A stretch of DNA of 32,746 bases, from NCBI RefSeq assembly GCF_004217665.1, contig NZ_RXIU01000013.1:1-32746 (forward strand). Direction: 5' to 3'. How positions within the stretch are numbered: the stretch's first letter is position 1; each line of letters opens with the position of its first letter. Both the position numbers and the translations under genes were made by a program. The notes under the pieces were generated by a model. That model was given only the letters and a program-made list of their open reading frames with translations. It was not told the origin of the DNA and ran no database searches. The stretch is from Candidatus Magnetaquicoccus inordinatus (GTDB taxonomy: Bacteria > Pseudomonadota > Magnetococcia > Magnetococcales > Magnetaquicoccaceae). Positions 23,980 through 31,725 of this stretch are shown piece by piece.

Positions 23980-25553
23980 GGTTGTTCCAGTGCTTTCGGC
24001 AGGGGACGCAGCAGCGAGGTTCCGGTCATCTGCAGCGGTTGTGGCAGTTCCAACAGTTCCAACAGGGTGGGTGCGATATCGCTCAAGCGTCCGGGTTGCA
24101 GAGTGATGGCGCGTTTGCCCAGATAGATCAACGGCGCGGGATTGCTTGTATGGGCTGTATGCGGTTGTTGGGTCTGCTCTTCCAGCATACAGTCGGCATT
24201 GCCATGATCGGCGGTGATCAACAGTTCACCACCCGCCTGCAATATGGTATCGGCCAGGCGTCCCAGACAGTGATCAACGGTTTCAATGGCCTGTACGGCG
24301 GCGGCAAAGCGACCTGTATGGCCGACCATATCCGGATTGGCATAGTTGACGACGATAAAGTCATAGATTCCTTGTTCGACGCGGGCGATTATCTGCTCGG
24401 TCAGATCGTGCGCCGACATTTCCGGCTGCAGGTCATAGGTGGCAACCTTTGGTGAGGGAATCAGCAGACGATCTTCGCCTGGAAAGCTCTCCTCTCGACC
24501 GCCATTAAAAAAATAGGTGACATGTGCATATTTTTCAGTTTCGGCGGCGCGCAACTGGCGCAGACCGGCATTGGCCAGCTCTTCGCCGAGGATCCGACTC
24601 AGGGAGTCAGGGGGAAAGGCGACGGCAACCGGTTGCAGACTGCTGTCATACTGGGTCATGGTCAACATGGCGGCCAGTTTGGGCTGGCGGCTGCGGGTAA
24701 AACCCTGAAAAGCTTGCGCTCCGCTTTGCGGATCCAGGAGAGCATGGCAGATTTCGCGCATGCGATCGGCACGAAAATTGAGCATCAGCAGGACATCATC
24801 ATCCTGGAAGATAACTGGTTCTGGCAGATCCTGATTGATAATCAAGGTAGGTTGCACAAACTCATCATCTTCACCGCGTTGATAGGCTTCGTGTACCGCT
24901 TGCAGAGGGTCAGGGCTTTGCAATCCGCTGCCCAGGGTATACATGTCATAGGCGCGTTGCACTCGTTCCCAGCGCTTGTCGCGATCCATGGCATAATACC
25001 GGCCACAGAGGCTGACAATTGTGCCGCAGCCGATTCTTTTGAGGGCTCGTTGAAACTCTTCCAGATAGGTCAATGCCGAGCGTGGTGGAGTATCCCTGCC
25101 ATCAAGGATGGCATGGATATAGACCTTTTTGGCACGGCAATCTTTGGCGGTCAGCACGGCGGCCAACAGGTGGTCGCTATGGGAATGGATCCCCCCTGGG
25201 GAGAGCAAGCCGCAGATATGTATGGCGCTTTGTTTTTCGATAGCCGTTTGGATGCTTTGTTCCAGAGCCAGGTTGCTGGCCAATTCGCCATCCCAAATGG
25301 CTTTATTGATGCGTGTAAGATCCTGATAGACGATGCGACCGGCCCCCAGGTTGGTATGTCCCACCTCTGAATTACCCATTTGTCCATCGGGTAGTCCCAC
25401 ATCGCCGGCACTGGTTTGCACCAAGGTATGGGGTTGGCTGTTGAGCCAGCGATCATAATTGGGGGTGGCAGCATGGTGGATGGCATTATAGCGGCTATCC
25501 TGGTTGATGCCCCAACCATCCAGCACGACCAAGGCGACGGGTTTGGCTCTCAT
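23976..25553 (-). CDS. gpmI: Cofactor-independent phosphoglycerate mutase
   Basis: GpmI interconverts 3- and 2-phosphoglycerate using two Mn ions. The 525-residue protein shows LVVLDGWG (Asp12), GQMGNSEVGHTNLGAGR (Ser62 phosphoryl acceptor), GGIHSHSDHL, HAILDGRDTPPRS, NYANPDMVGHTG and TADHGNADCM. The ATG at 25553 matches the family start; the frame is open further upstream without homology. It is the first gene of the gpmI-envC-ctpA-deacetylase run. Confidence 0.97.
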   Translation of the reverse strand: MRAKPVALVVLDGWGINQDSRYNAIHHAATPNYDRWLNSQPHTLVQTSAGDVGLPDGQMGNSEVGHTNLGAGRIVYQDLTRINKAIWDGELASNLALEQSIQTAIEKQSAIHICGLLSPGGIHSHSDHLLAAVLTAKDCRAKKVYIHAILDGRDTPPRSALTYLEEFQRALKRIGCGTIVSLCGRYYAMDRDKRWERVQRAYDMYTLGSGLQSPDPLQAVHEAYQRGEDDEFVQPTLIINQDLPEPVIFQDDDVLLMLNFRADRMREICHALLDPQSGAQAFQGFTRSRQPKLAAMLTMTQYDSSLQPVAVAFPPDSLSRILGEELANAGLRQLRAAETEKYAHVTYFFNGGREESFPGEDRLLIPSPKVATYDLQPEMSAHDLTEQIIARVEQGIYDFIVVNYANPDMVGHTGRFAAAVQAIETVDHCLGRLADTILQAGGELLITADHGNADCMLEEQTQQPHTAHTSNPAPLIYLGKRAITLQPGRLSDIAPTLLELLELPQPLQMTGTSLLRPLPKALEQP

Positions 25554-25980
25554 GGTTTGACTGCCTGTTCTACCGTATGGGAAAGAGGGAAGTGCAACAA
25601 AACTTCCAATTTGCCGGAAGAGTGATGGTGAAACACATCTGGAACTCCTGACGCAGAAAAGCACAAACCATGCCGTTCATTTGGAGGCAGAAAAAGGCGC
25701 AATATTATGTTTGACGAAAGCCTGCTTTCTTTGTTTTATTAATTGTTTATCAATTTGTCTCAGATGCTGGCAGACAGAAGAGTCAGGAAAAGTGCCAAGC
25801 CAAGCGACAGGATATTGCTTGAGAGGTTTGCGCCATGCCAGCGCTTTGACACAGCAGAGGAGGAGAGGATTGTTGCTGCTCTTGTTGCAAAAAAGGGTGG
25901 GTAATTTGTTGGAACCACCTTGATTGCCTGCACAGAATTGGTTACCATGCGCGTCTGCATAAGATACCGCAGTAGCCGAC
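25554..25980. other. Intergenic region between gpmI and tRNA-Ser
   Basis: These 427 bases hold no convincing gene. Open frames crossing it are short, run into the tRNA, and show no domain or ribosome site. It must contain the gpmI promoter on the minus strand, which was not identified with confidence, and a tRNA promoter at its right end. Confidence 0.6.
25938..25965 (+). promoter_or_regulatory. Candidate promoter of tRNA-Ser
   Basis: TTGGTT (25938-25943) and TAAGAT (25960-25965) are 16 bases apart and end 15 bases before the mature tRNA 5' end. Both elements are imperfect. Confidence 0.4.
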
Positions 25981-26070
25981 GGAGGAGTTCCAGAGTGGTC
26001 GAATGGGACGGTCTCGAAAATCGTTGTGGGGGCAACCTCACCCAGGGTTCGAATCCCTGCTCCTCCGCCA
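25981..26070 (+). tRNA. tRNA-Ser(CGA)
   Basis: A 90-base class II tRNA. The acceptor stem pairs GGAGGAG with CTCCTCC and is followed by an encoded CCA. The anticodon loop CTCGAAA lies between ACGGT and ATCGT and reads CGA. A long variable arm (TGGGGGCAACCTCA) and the T-loop GGTTCGAATCC complete the serine form. Its 3' end abuts an integrase gene, so it is the probable attachment site of the downstream element; the integration left the tRNA intact. Confidence 0.97.
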
Positions 26071-26110
26071 TTTCCTTGTCTAGTCTTGTCCAAAACAGTC
26101 TAAAAATCCT

Positions 26111-26138
26111 TTGAAAATATAGACATTTCCAGTATACT
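26111..26138 (+). promoter_or_regulatory. Promoter of the integrase gene
   Basis: TTGAAA (26111-26116) and TATACT (26133-26138), 16 bases apart, each match 5 of 6 consensus positions. A small palindrome, CGGTT-T-AACCG (26149-26159), lies just after the predicted start site and could be an operator. Confidence 0.6.
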
Positions 26139-26182
26139 CTGTCTAAGGCGGTTTAACCGAAAACAGCCAAATTTGCCATGTC

Positions 26183-26232
26183 ATCGTGGGTAGCATCGTG
26201 GGTAGGCTGATCGTGGGTAGCATCGTGGGTAG
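26183..26232 (+). repeat. Four direct repeats of ATCGTGGGTAG before the integrase
   Basis: Perfect 11-bp copies start at 26183, 26195, 26210 and 26222 (intervals 12, 15 and 12). They lie between the tRNA end and the integrase ATG, inside the predicted integrase leader. The position suits integrase arm-type or excisionase sites that also allow autoregulation; this role is inferred. Confidence 0.8.
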
Positions 26233-26251
26233 ACGGAAGAGGGGGCAGGAT

Positions 26252-27433
26252 ATGGCCAGAAAACCACCAGGGCAATTGACGGCACTAAAGGTCACCAAGA
26301 CCCGCACACCAGGATTGTACGGCGACGGCGGCAACCTTTGGTTGCAGGTGACCAGTCAGGCGGCCAAATCATGGGTACTACGCTACACGCTCAGGGGTAA
26401 GAATCGGGAAATGGGGCTGGGCAGTGTGCAGGATGTTTCTTTGGAGGAGGCCAGAACCAAAGCGGCCAAAGCCAGGAAGTTACTAATAGAGAGGGTAGAC
26501 CCCATTGTAGACCGGGACATTGAGCGGCAAAAGGCGGCACCCGCCAAGTCATTCAAGCAATGTGCTGATGAGTTCATCGAGGCGAACAAAGCCGGATGGA
26601 GCAATACCAAACATGCGGCGCAGTGGGCCAGTACCTTGGAGACATACGCCTATCCGATCATCGGGACCATGCCAGTCTCTGAGGTAACTACCGATCACGT
26701 GCTGCAGATTCTGAACCCTATCTGGCAGGAGAAGCCAGAAACGGCATCAAGGGTAAAGGGACGGATTGAGTCTGTCTTGAGCATGGCAACTGTGCGAGGT
26801 TATCGGATCGGGGAGAATCCAGCCAGATGGAAAGGGCATCTTGACCAGTTATTGCCAGCAAAGGTCAAAGTGGCCAAGGTGGAGCATCATGCAGCGTTGC
26901 CTTATGCGGATGTGTCGGGGTTTATGCGTGCCCTTGCACAACAAGAGGGTGTTGCAGCGTTGGCTTTGGCGTTTTGCATCCTGACTGCTACCAGGACCAG
27001 CGAGACGTTGGGGGCGGTGTGGGGAGAGATAGATTTTGCGGCCAAGGTGTGGGCCATTCCAGGCGACAGGATGAAAGCGGGCAGGGAACATAGGGTGCCA
27101 TTGAGTGACCAAGCCATGACGGTTCTGGAGCGGATGCAGGAGCAACGGCAACCGGATTATATATTCCCTGGCATGCGGGCAGGTAGACCGCTTTCCAATA
27201 TGGCATTGCTTATGACGTTGCGGCGCATGGAGCGAGGAGACCTAACAACGCATGGGTTTAGATCGACCTTCCGAGACTGGGCGGCAGAGACAACAGGCTA
27301 TCCGAACGAAGTTTGCGAGATGGCGCTTGCTCATGATGTGAAAGGCGTTGAGGGTGCATATCGTCGGGGGGATCTGTTTGAGAAGCGGCGGCAATTGATG
27401 GCTGATTGGGGACGGTACTGTGATGGAAAGTGA
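26252..27433 (+). CDS. Tyrosine recombinase/integrase (P4 type)
   Basis: A 393-residue integrase. The N-terminal region (LTALKVTKTRTPGLYGDGGNLWLQV) is the arm-binding domain found in P4-like and island integrases; a core-binding domain follows (about 100-190). The catalytic set is complete: Arg248 (TATRTSE), a lysine near 275, His334 and Arg337 (THGFRSTFRDW), His361 (ALAHDV) and Tyr370 (GAYRR). The ATG at 26252 follows GGCAGGA; the frame is open back to 26186 but that part is the repeat array. Being next to tRNA-Ser, it should catalyse integration there. Confidence 0.95.
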   Translation: MARKPPGQLTALKVTKTRTPGLYGDGGNLWLQVTSQAAKSWVLRYTLRGKNREMGLGSVQDVSLEEARTKAAKARKLLIERVDPIVDRDIERQKAAPAKSFKQCADEFIEANKAGWSNTKHAAQWASTLETYAYPIIGTMPVSEVTTDHVLQILNPIWQEKPETASRVKGRIESVLSMATVRGYRIGENPARWKGHLDQLLPAKVKVAKVEHHAALPYADVSGFMRALAQQEGVAALALAFCILTATRTSETLGAVWGEIDFAAKVWAIPGDRMKAGREHRVPLSDQAMTVLERMQEQRQPDYIFPGMRAGRPLSNMALLMTLRRMERGDLTTHGFRSTFRDWAAETTGYPNEVCEMALAHDVKGVEGAYRRGDLFEKRRQLMADWGRYCDGK

Positions 27434-28310
27434 TCTGCAGGCAAAAAAAATTGGCGCATCATACTGGATGCAGATTCATGGCGCATGCAATTTGTTCCTC
27501 TTTGGCCAGCAAGTGGAGATGGCGCTTGCAACTATTGGCCGAATCAATCAACTGATGCAGTGTGTTGACAGCGAACCAAACAAACCATGGTGCAGAGATG
27601 AGGCATACGGCATGCACAGGCGCATGGTGGATCTGAGGCCGTTCATGCTGTTGGCAGCAAGGAATGGGCACGTTCCATTTCATGGGCTGATAGATACCTT
27701 GCGGGGGTTTGGCTTCCGTTTCGGCGATGGCAATAAAGAAGATCACGAGCAAGGGCGCGAATGGGGATCTGTGTTTGAGGCTCGAATCAAGATTGCAATC
27801 GATGATGGTAAGGCAAAAGATTCTGATCTTCCCGATAGCTTGATCTGTAATTTTGCGGATCTGGCGCAACTTGCTTCCCCTGGTCATTTTCTAGAATGGG
27901 TATCTGAATGGCGCGAGGAGTCTGCACCGTCACCACCGGAGCATGCGAACGGGCATAATGAACCCCCTCTGGCTGGAACAGGGCAGGCGGCAGCGAGTGG
28001 TGACCCTTGGAGCTTTCTGCCAGAAAATGAGCCATATCGAACGCATGTCATTGCCATATGCCAGGGGGCGAAGTGGGCAACAGAGAACCAAAATGCACAT
28101 GAAGAAAATCTGCTACACGGGAAAACACTCTCTGCAAACAGAGTTGCCGCCGTGATACTGAAATATCCAGGTCAGTGGTGGGATGAGGAGAAAATGGGGA
28201 AGGACGATCCACCAGCCCATAAGAAAGTGGCAGAATGGGTGAGCAAATGGCTGCAGGCCGGACGGCCAGACCCTGACACGATAAAATTACCTTATAGCAT
28301 GGCAAAGTAA
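27423..28310 (+). CDS. Protein of unknown function, element-borne
   Basis: A 295-residue soluble protein, not recognised. The ATG overlaps the integrase stop by 11 bases, so the two are co-expressed. The N-terminal 140 residues look helical and rich in Met, Trp and charged residues; a Pro/Ala/Gly-rich hinge (about 170-200) precedes a second helical part with WSFLPENEPYRTH and YPGQWWDEEK. No nuclease, ATPase or DNA-binding motif was seen. No signal peptide or membrane segment. Confidence 0.75.
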   Translation: MESDLQAKKIGASYWMQIHGACNLFLFGQQVEMALATIGRINQLMQCVDSEPNKPWCRDEAYGMHRRMVDLRPFMLLAARNGHVPFHGLIDTLRGFGFRFGDGNKEDHEQGREWGSVFEARIKIAIDDGKAKDSDLPDSLICNFADLAQLASPGHFLEWVSEWREESAPSPPEHANGHNEPPLAGTGQAAASGDPWSFLPENEPYRTHVIAICQGAKWATENQNAHEENLLHGKTLSANRVAAVILKYPGQWWDEEKMGKDDPPAHKKVAEWVSKWLQAGRPDPDTIKLPYSMAK

Positions 28311-28357
28311 AAGTTGTCCTCACCATCCGCTATGGTCAAAGCACCACCCCCACCTTT

Positions 28358-28387
28358 TTGACAACATAAAGCAAATGCCGGTACTGT
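28358..28387 (+). promoter_or_regulatory. Candidate promoter of the AlpA-like gene
   Basis: A perfect TTGACA (28358-28363) is followed after 18 bases by TACTGT (28382-28387), which matches only 3 of 6 positions of the -10 consensus. A weak -10 element suits activator-dependent control. It lies 37 bases before the ATG at 28424. Confidence 0.45.
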
Positions 28388-28423
28388 CCAAGCATGTTTA
28401 ATTTCATCATGCGAGGTGTACCG

Positions 28424-28681
28424 ATGAGCGACAAAACCCAAACAAATCGAATTCTGACAACTTTGCCGGAAACAGAATTTCTGCGGTTAAAGCAGATTGT
28501 GGGCGACAAGAAAGCAACCCCTCCAATTCCGGCGCTAATCCCAGTTTGCCCGGCCACTTGGTGGAACGGGGTCAAGAACGGTAGATTTCCAAAGCCTGTA
28601 AAACTTGGCGCAAATTCAACTGGTTGGCGCGTTGAAGATGTTCGATCGTTGATTGATACCTTGGCTCAGGCGGCGGGCTGA
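28424..28681 (+). CDS. AlpA-like phage regulator (helix-turn-helix)
   Basis: An 85-residue protein with the pattern ATWWNGVKNGRFPKPVKLGANSTGWRVEDVRSLID, the AlpA/MerR-like winged helix used by P4-type elements to control integrase, excision and replication genes. The start at 28424 has GAGGTG 6 bases upstream; ATGs at 28394 and 28409 are less likely. An unusual N-terminal stretch (VGDKKATPPIPALIPVCP) replaces the usual LSRST lead-in. It directly precedes the primase gene. Confidence 0.82.
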   Translation: MSDKTQTNRILTTLPETEFLRLKQIVGDKKATPPIPALIPVCPATWWNGVKNGRFPKPVKLGANSTGWRVEDVRSLIDTLAQAAG

Positions 28682-28692
28682 GGTGCCCCCCC

Positions 28693-29826
28693 ATGGAGAC
28701 GCAAAAAACCCCCGGCGGCAACCGGGGGCGCACAACAAACTACCAAAATCACAGAAATAATAGCAACTTCCGCGACGAAAGGCAAGGCGATACATCCGAA
28801 GTCAAAGCGGCAATGTCCGGGCGTTGGCTTGACGCTCTCCCGCGAATCGCTCCGAGTCTTGCGCATGCCGTTGCACGGTTCCCCCGGCACGTTCCTTGTC
28901 CGATCCATGGGGGAAAAGATGGTCTGCGCCTATACGGTGACGCATCCCAAACCGGCGGTGGGGTCTGCAACACTTGCGGGGTATTCCCTGATGGAATCGC
29001 GGCGATTATGTGGGCGAACGGATGGGATTTTCCGACAACAATGGATGCGTTGTGTGATTTTCTCGGATGGACCCACCGCACCGGCAAACAGACCATGCCA
29101 CGAGTGCATGCGACACAGGCGCAGGAATCGGCGGCACCCACCCCGGATCTGAAGGCGTGGCAACGGATCCAGACCATTGCCGAGGGCGTTGTTCCTCTGA
29201 CCGATCCGGCGGCGGAACCGGCAAGGCTGTACCTGTACCAACGGGGCATCGGCAAAATAATGGATGATCTGCCAGATTCATCGGTTATCGGTTTTCATCA
29301 GGGGCTGATGTATTGGCATGAGAGGCGGCACATCGGAGATTATCCGGCACTTGTGGCGCGTGTGCAGCGAATCGATGGTGCAACGATTGGACTACACTGC
29401 ACATACCTAAGCGACGACGGAAGCAAGGCCGATGTGCCAGGGGTGAAAAAGCTGACCCCAAAGCTGTGGTATGGAGCATACACGGGCGCAGCGGTTCGCT
29501 TATACCCGTTGGGCGGCGACACCCTGCATTTGACTGAAGGCGTCGAGACTGCGCTTGCCGTGCGCTTAGGAACCGGCGGGCCTGTTTGGGCCTGTTTGAC
29601 TGCTGGAGTAATGGAGAATGTTCAATTGCCGCGTGAGGCTCGGAACATCTGCATTTGGGCTGACCTTGATGCAAGCGGCGCAGGGCAACGTGCGGCGCAT
29701 ACACTTGCCGACCATCTGGCATCAGAGGACCGCACCGTTCGCATCCTGACACCCCCAGGGCTGATTCCTGAAGGTGCCAAGGGTTTGGATTGGCTAGACA
29801 TCTTGACGCAATGGGGGCGCACATGA
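28693..29826 (+). CDS. Zinc-ribbon/TOPRIM primase
   Basis: A 377-residue primase-like protein. A zinc ribbon (PCPIHGGKDGLRLY then VCNTCG; Cys69, His72, Cys92, Cys95) resembles the P4-alpha/bacteriophage primase zinc domain, and a TOPRIM domain follows with LTEGVETALAV (Glu) and IWADLDASGAGQRAA (DxD). It would lay down primers for replication of the element. The ATG at 28693 has GAGGTG 7 bases upstream; the domain begins near residue 33, after a low-complexity start spanning a GC-rich hairpin. The stop overlaps the helicase ATG (ATGA). Confidence 0.9.
   Translation: METQKTPGGNRGRTTNYQNHRNNSNFRDERQGDTSEVKAAMSGRWLDALPRIAPSLAHAVARFPRHVPCPIHGGKDGLRLYGDASQTGGGVCNTCGVFPDGIAAIMWANGWDFPTTMDALCDFLGWTHRTGKQTMPRVHATQAQESAAPTPDLKAWQRIQTIAEGVVPLTDPAAEPARLYLYQRGIGKIMDDLPDSSVIGFHQGLMYWHERRHIGDYPALVARVQRIDGATIGLHCTYLSDDGSKADVPGVKKLTPKLWYGAYTGAAVRLYPLGGDTLHLTEGVETALAVRLGTGGPVWACLTAGVMENVQLPREARNICIWADLDASGAGQRAAHTLADHLASEDRTVRILTPPGLIPEGAKGLDWLDILTQWGRT
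28703..28728 (-). terminator. Hairpin with T-run, minus-strand terminator form
   Basis: CCCCCGG (28709-28715) and CCGGGGG (28722-28728) surround six bases, and six A residues (28703-28708) precede them. Read on the minus strand this is a GC-rich stem followed by T6, the form of an intrinsic terminator. On the plus strand it falls inside codons 4-12 of the primase gene and has no T-run. No minus-strand gene was found that it would serve. Confidence 0.5.
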
Positions 29827-31022
29827 ACCCATTTGCAGAGGCTCTAAAGGGCAGCATTCCGCACGTTCCTGCACCGGCAAACGATGCGCCAGAGGTGGAA
29901 CTCCTGTTTGATCCAATGGACCATCGAGCATTGACGATTGCAGCGATGATCGAACCGCCACCAAAAAGAGCGGCAATCATAGAAAATTTAATTTATCGCG
30001 CCATTGTCGCGCTTTTGGCTGGGCCAGGAGGCACAGGCAAAGATACTTTGGCTAGAGTAATGTCCTGTTGTTGTGGGACAGGCGCCAATTTTATGGGCCT
30101 GAAAACGACGAAATGCAGAGTAGTTTATTTTGGTTCAGAGGATGAGCAGAGCGAACTTTTTAGAGGGTTGTACTACGAAGCTCAAAAATACTCCCCTCAT
30201 GAGCGGGAACTGATTGCTCAAAACGTTTTTATTAAGTCGCTGACCGGTACGAACTGCCGCATGACCGACACCAAACAAGGGATGGTCATGGCAACGGGAT
30301 TTGCGCAGCGGATTGCTGCAACCGTGCAGGCCGTTGGCGATGTGGGGTTGATAATCTTCTCAACCATATCCAGAGCAAATGGTGGGGATGAAAATTCTGC
30401 GGCTGATATGACGATGTTGGTAGAACAATTTGAGCTTATTGCTCAAACAACAAATGCCGCTGTACTGCTTTTGCACCACACCCCCAAAGCATCTATGCGT
30501 GACAGTGATAGAAGTCAAGCGGCTGTTCGAGGTTCAAGCGCAATTGTCGATGGTGCACGTTCTGTTCTGTTGCTAAACAGACCGGATGAGAAAGAGGCTC
30601 GCCACATTCCCAAAGATGAACTCAAAAACTACATAGTTTTGAGTCATGTAAAGTCAAATTATTCTGCGCTGGCGGATGACATTTGGATGAAAAGGGGGCT
30701 GCATGGTGTTTTGTCTCAAACCACACCGCCAGGGCCAGGCCGCGTTGCCGATGGTGGGCCGGATCCGGTCATCACAAAGATTGCCGATTTGGTTCGCGAT
30801 TACGCACGAACCGGGCGTTTGTTCAGCCAGAGGAGTTTCGTTATTGCTCATTTTGGTGATAGTGGGTCATTCGGACTGTCCAAGGATAAGCTGACCGCCA
30901 AGGTGGAGGAGGCCATTCATTTGGGTGTTATCGAGCAAAGACCCGTCCTAAAGGGGAGCGGGTACCACCTGCACATACCGGCCAGCAAAAATGACTCAGG
31001 GGGGCAAGATGAAGAGTTCTAA
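29823..31022 (+). CDS. RecA-like (AAA_25/RepA-type) replicative helicase
   Basis: A 399-residue ATPase of the RSF1010 RepA/AAA_25 kind. Walker A is LLAGPGGTGKDTLA (Lys73), followed by VYFGSEDEQSELFRG (EDxxxEL motif), VLLLHHTPK and AAVRGSSAIVDGARS. The Walker B segment reads GLIIFSTISRANGGDENSA where relatives have an Asp in IIDPLSR. The C-terminal 90 residues form a probable winged helix (FGLSKDKLTAKVEEAIHLGVIE). It overlaps the primase gene as ATGA and ends just before an iteron array, a primase-helicase-origin module. Confidence 0.85.
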   Translation: MNPFAEALKGSIPHVPAPANDAPEVELLFDPMDHRALTIAAMIEPPPKRAAIIENLIYRAIVALLAGPGGTGKDTLARVMSCCCGTGANFMGLKTTKCRVVYFGSEDEQSELFRGLYYEAQKYSPHERELIAQNVFIKSLTGTNCRMTDTKQGMVMATGFAQRIAATVQAVGDVGLIIFSTISRANGGDENSAADMTMLVEQFELIAQTTNAAVLLLHHTPKASMRDSDRSQAAVRGSSAIVDGARSVLLLNRPDEKEARHIPKDELKNYIVLSHVKSNYSALADDIWMKRGLHGVLSQTTPPGPGRVADGGPDPVITKIADLVRDYARTGRLFSQRSFVIAHFGDSGSFGLSKDKLTAKVEEAIHLGVIEQRPVLKGSGYHLHIPASKNDSGGQDEEF

Positions 31023-31032
31023 ACCTCGGTTT

Positions 31033-31249
31033 GGTGTCCTGGTGTCCTGGTGTCCTGAGGTGTCCTGTTTTTTTTTCAGGACACCATAACATACTGAAAA
31101 CACTAGGAAAAGTTTGGTGTCCTGGTGTCCTGGTGTCCTGGTGTCCTGGTGTCCTGGTTTTTTAGGATACCAGAACATATTGATTTTGTTGATGTTTTTT
31201 GGTGTCCTGGTGTCCTACCCCTTATAGGGGGATGGTGTTTCAGGACACC
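31033..31249. repeat. Iteron array, candidate replication origin of the element
   Basis: The octamer GGTGTCCT occurs 11 times in direct orientation: 31033, 31041, 31049 and 31059; 31116, 31124, 31132, 31140 and 31148; 31201 and 31209. Each cluster is followed by an inverted copy: AGGACACC at 31078, AGGATACC at 31164 (one mismatch) and AGGACACC at 31242. T-runs (9 and 6) separate the last direct copy from the inverted copy in the first two modules. AT-rich spacers lie between modules. CCCC-TTATA-GGGG and a similar CCCCTTTATAGGG flank the last module. No coding sequence is present here. Confidence 0.9.
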
Positions 31250-31279
31250 ACCCCCTTTATAGGGCTTTGGGGGTTCGCG

Positions 31280-31699
31280 ATGAGTGAGATTCGAGCGTTG
31301 CTTTTGGAGGTAGAACAGCACGGCGCAAAGATCATCCAATCTGGTAGGGACCGTCTGACTCTGCGCCGGGCAGCCCTGGTGCCTGATGATTTGTCGGCGC
31401 AAGTGAAGGCGGCGAAGTGGGCGATATTGAGATTTTTATCCGGCGTGGGTGAGCCGGAGCTTGCACCTACGACGGCACAGGAGTTTCGGAATCATTTCGT
31501 GCTATGGCCGTGGAATTTGCACTGGGATCTGCCACATCCCGCAAGGCGGTATTTGAAGCCAGAGAGTCACGGCGGCGGCTTCTGGCACTGGTGCAGCGAC
31601 TGCGGGCGGTGGGCAGTGCATGGTTTTGGCGTGGATCTTCAGCATGGGCAGCTTGGCGAGTGGCGATGCGGTCTCCATCGGACCGACGGCAAGCGATAA
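31280..31699 (+). CDS. Small element-borne protein with TubC_N-like start and possible zinc site
   Basis: 139 residues. The first 50 (SEIRALLLEVEQHGAKIIQSGRDRLTLR...KAAKWAILRFL) resemble the TubC N-terminal docking-domain fold often found in phage and plasmid proteins. The C-terminal half holds WHWCSDCGRWA (Cys-x2-Cys) and later WRCGLH, possibly a zinc site. GGGGG lies about 6 bases before the ATG at 31280; the open frame upstream lies in the iterons. Function unknown. Confidence 0.6.
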   Translation: MSEIRALLLEVEQHGAKIIQSGRDRLTLRRAALVPDDLSAQVKAAKWAILRFLSGVGEPELAPTTAQEFRNHFVLWPWNLHWDLPHPARRYLKPESHGGGFWHWCSDCGRWAVHGFGVDLQHGQLGEWRCGLHRTDGKR

Positions 31700-31725
31700 A
31701 TAACAATTACAAAGTGAGGTTTTCA

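Noticed and set aside
24522-25370. Plus-strand open frame (282 codons) opposite gpmI
   Set aside because: Fully antisense to a highly conserved enzyme gene; no family features.
25677-26093. Minus-strand open frame running across tRNA-Ser
   Set aside because: It reads through a structurally perfect tRNA and has no homology features.
26183-26232. Four 11-bp repeats as a CRISPR or tandem duplication of coding sequence
   Set aside because: Too short and too closely spaced for CRISPR, and located before the integrase domain start with a promoter upstream, so regulatory or recombination sites fit better.
29285-29980. Minus-strand open frame (231 codons) within the primase/helicase genes, considered as the gene ended by the hairpin at 28703-28728
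   Set aside because: No start signal or domain, and it ends about 560 bases before the hairpin; the plus-strand genes explain the region.
31033-31249. Repeat array as a CRISPR
   Set aside because: Units are 8 bp, mostly head-to-tail without spacers, with inverted copies; no 25-40 bp repeats or unique spacers and no cas genes nearby.
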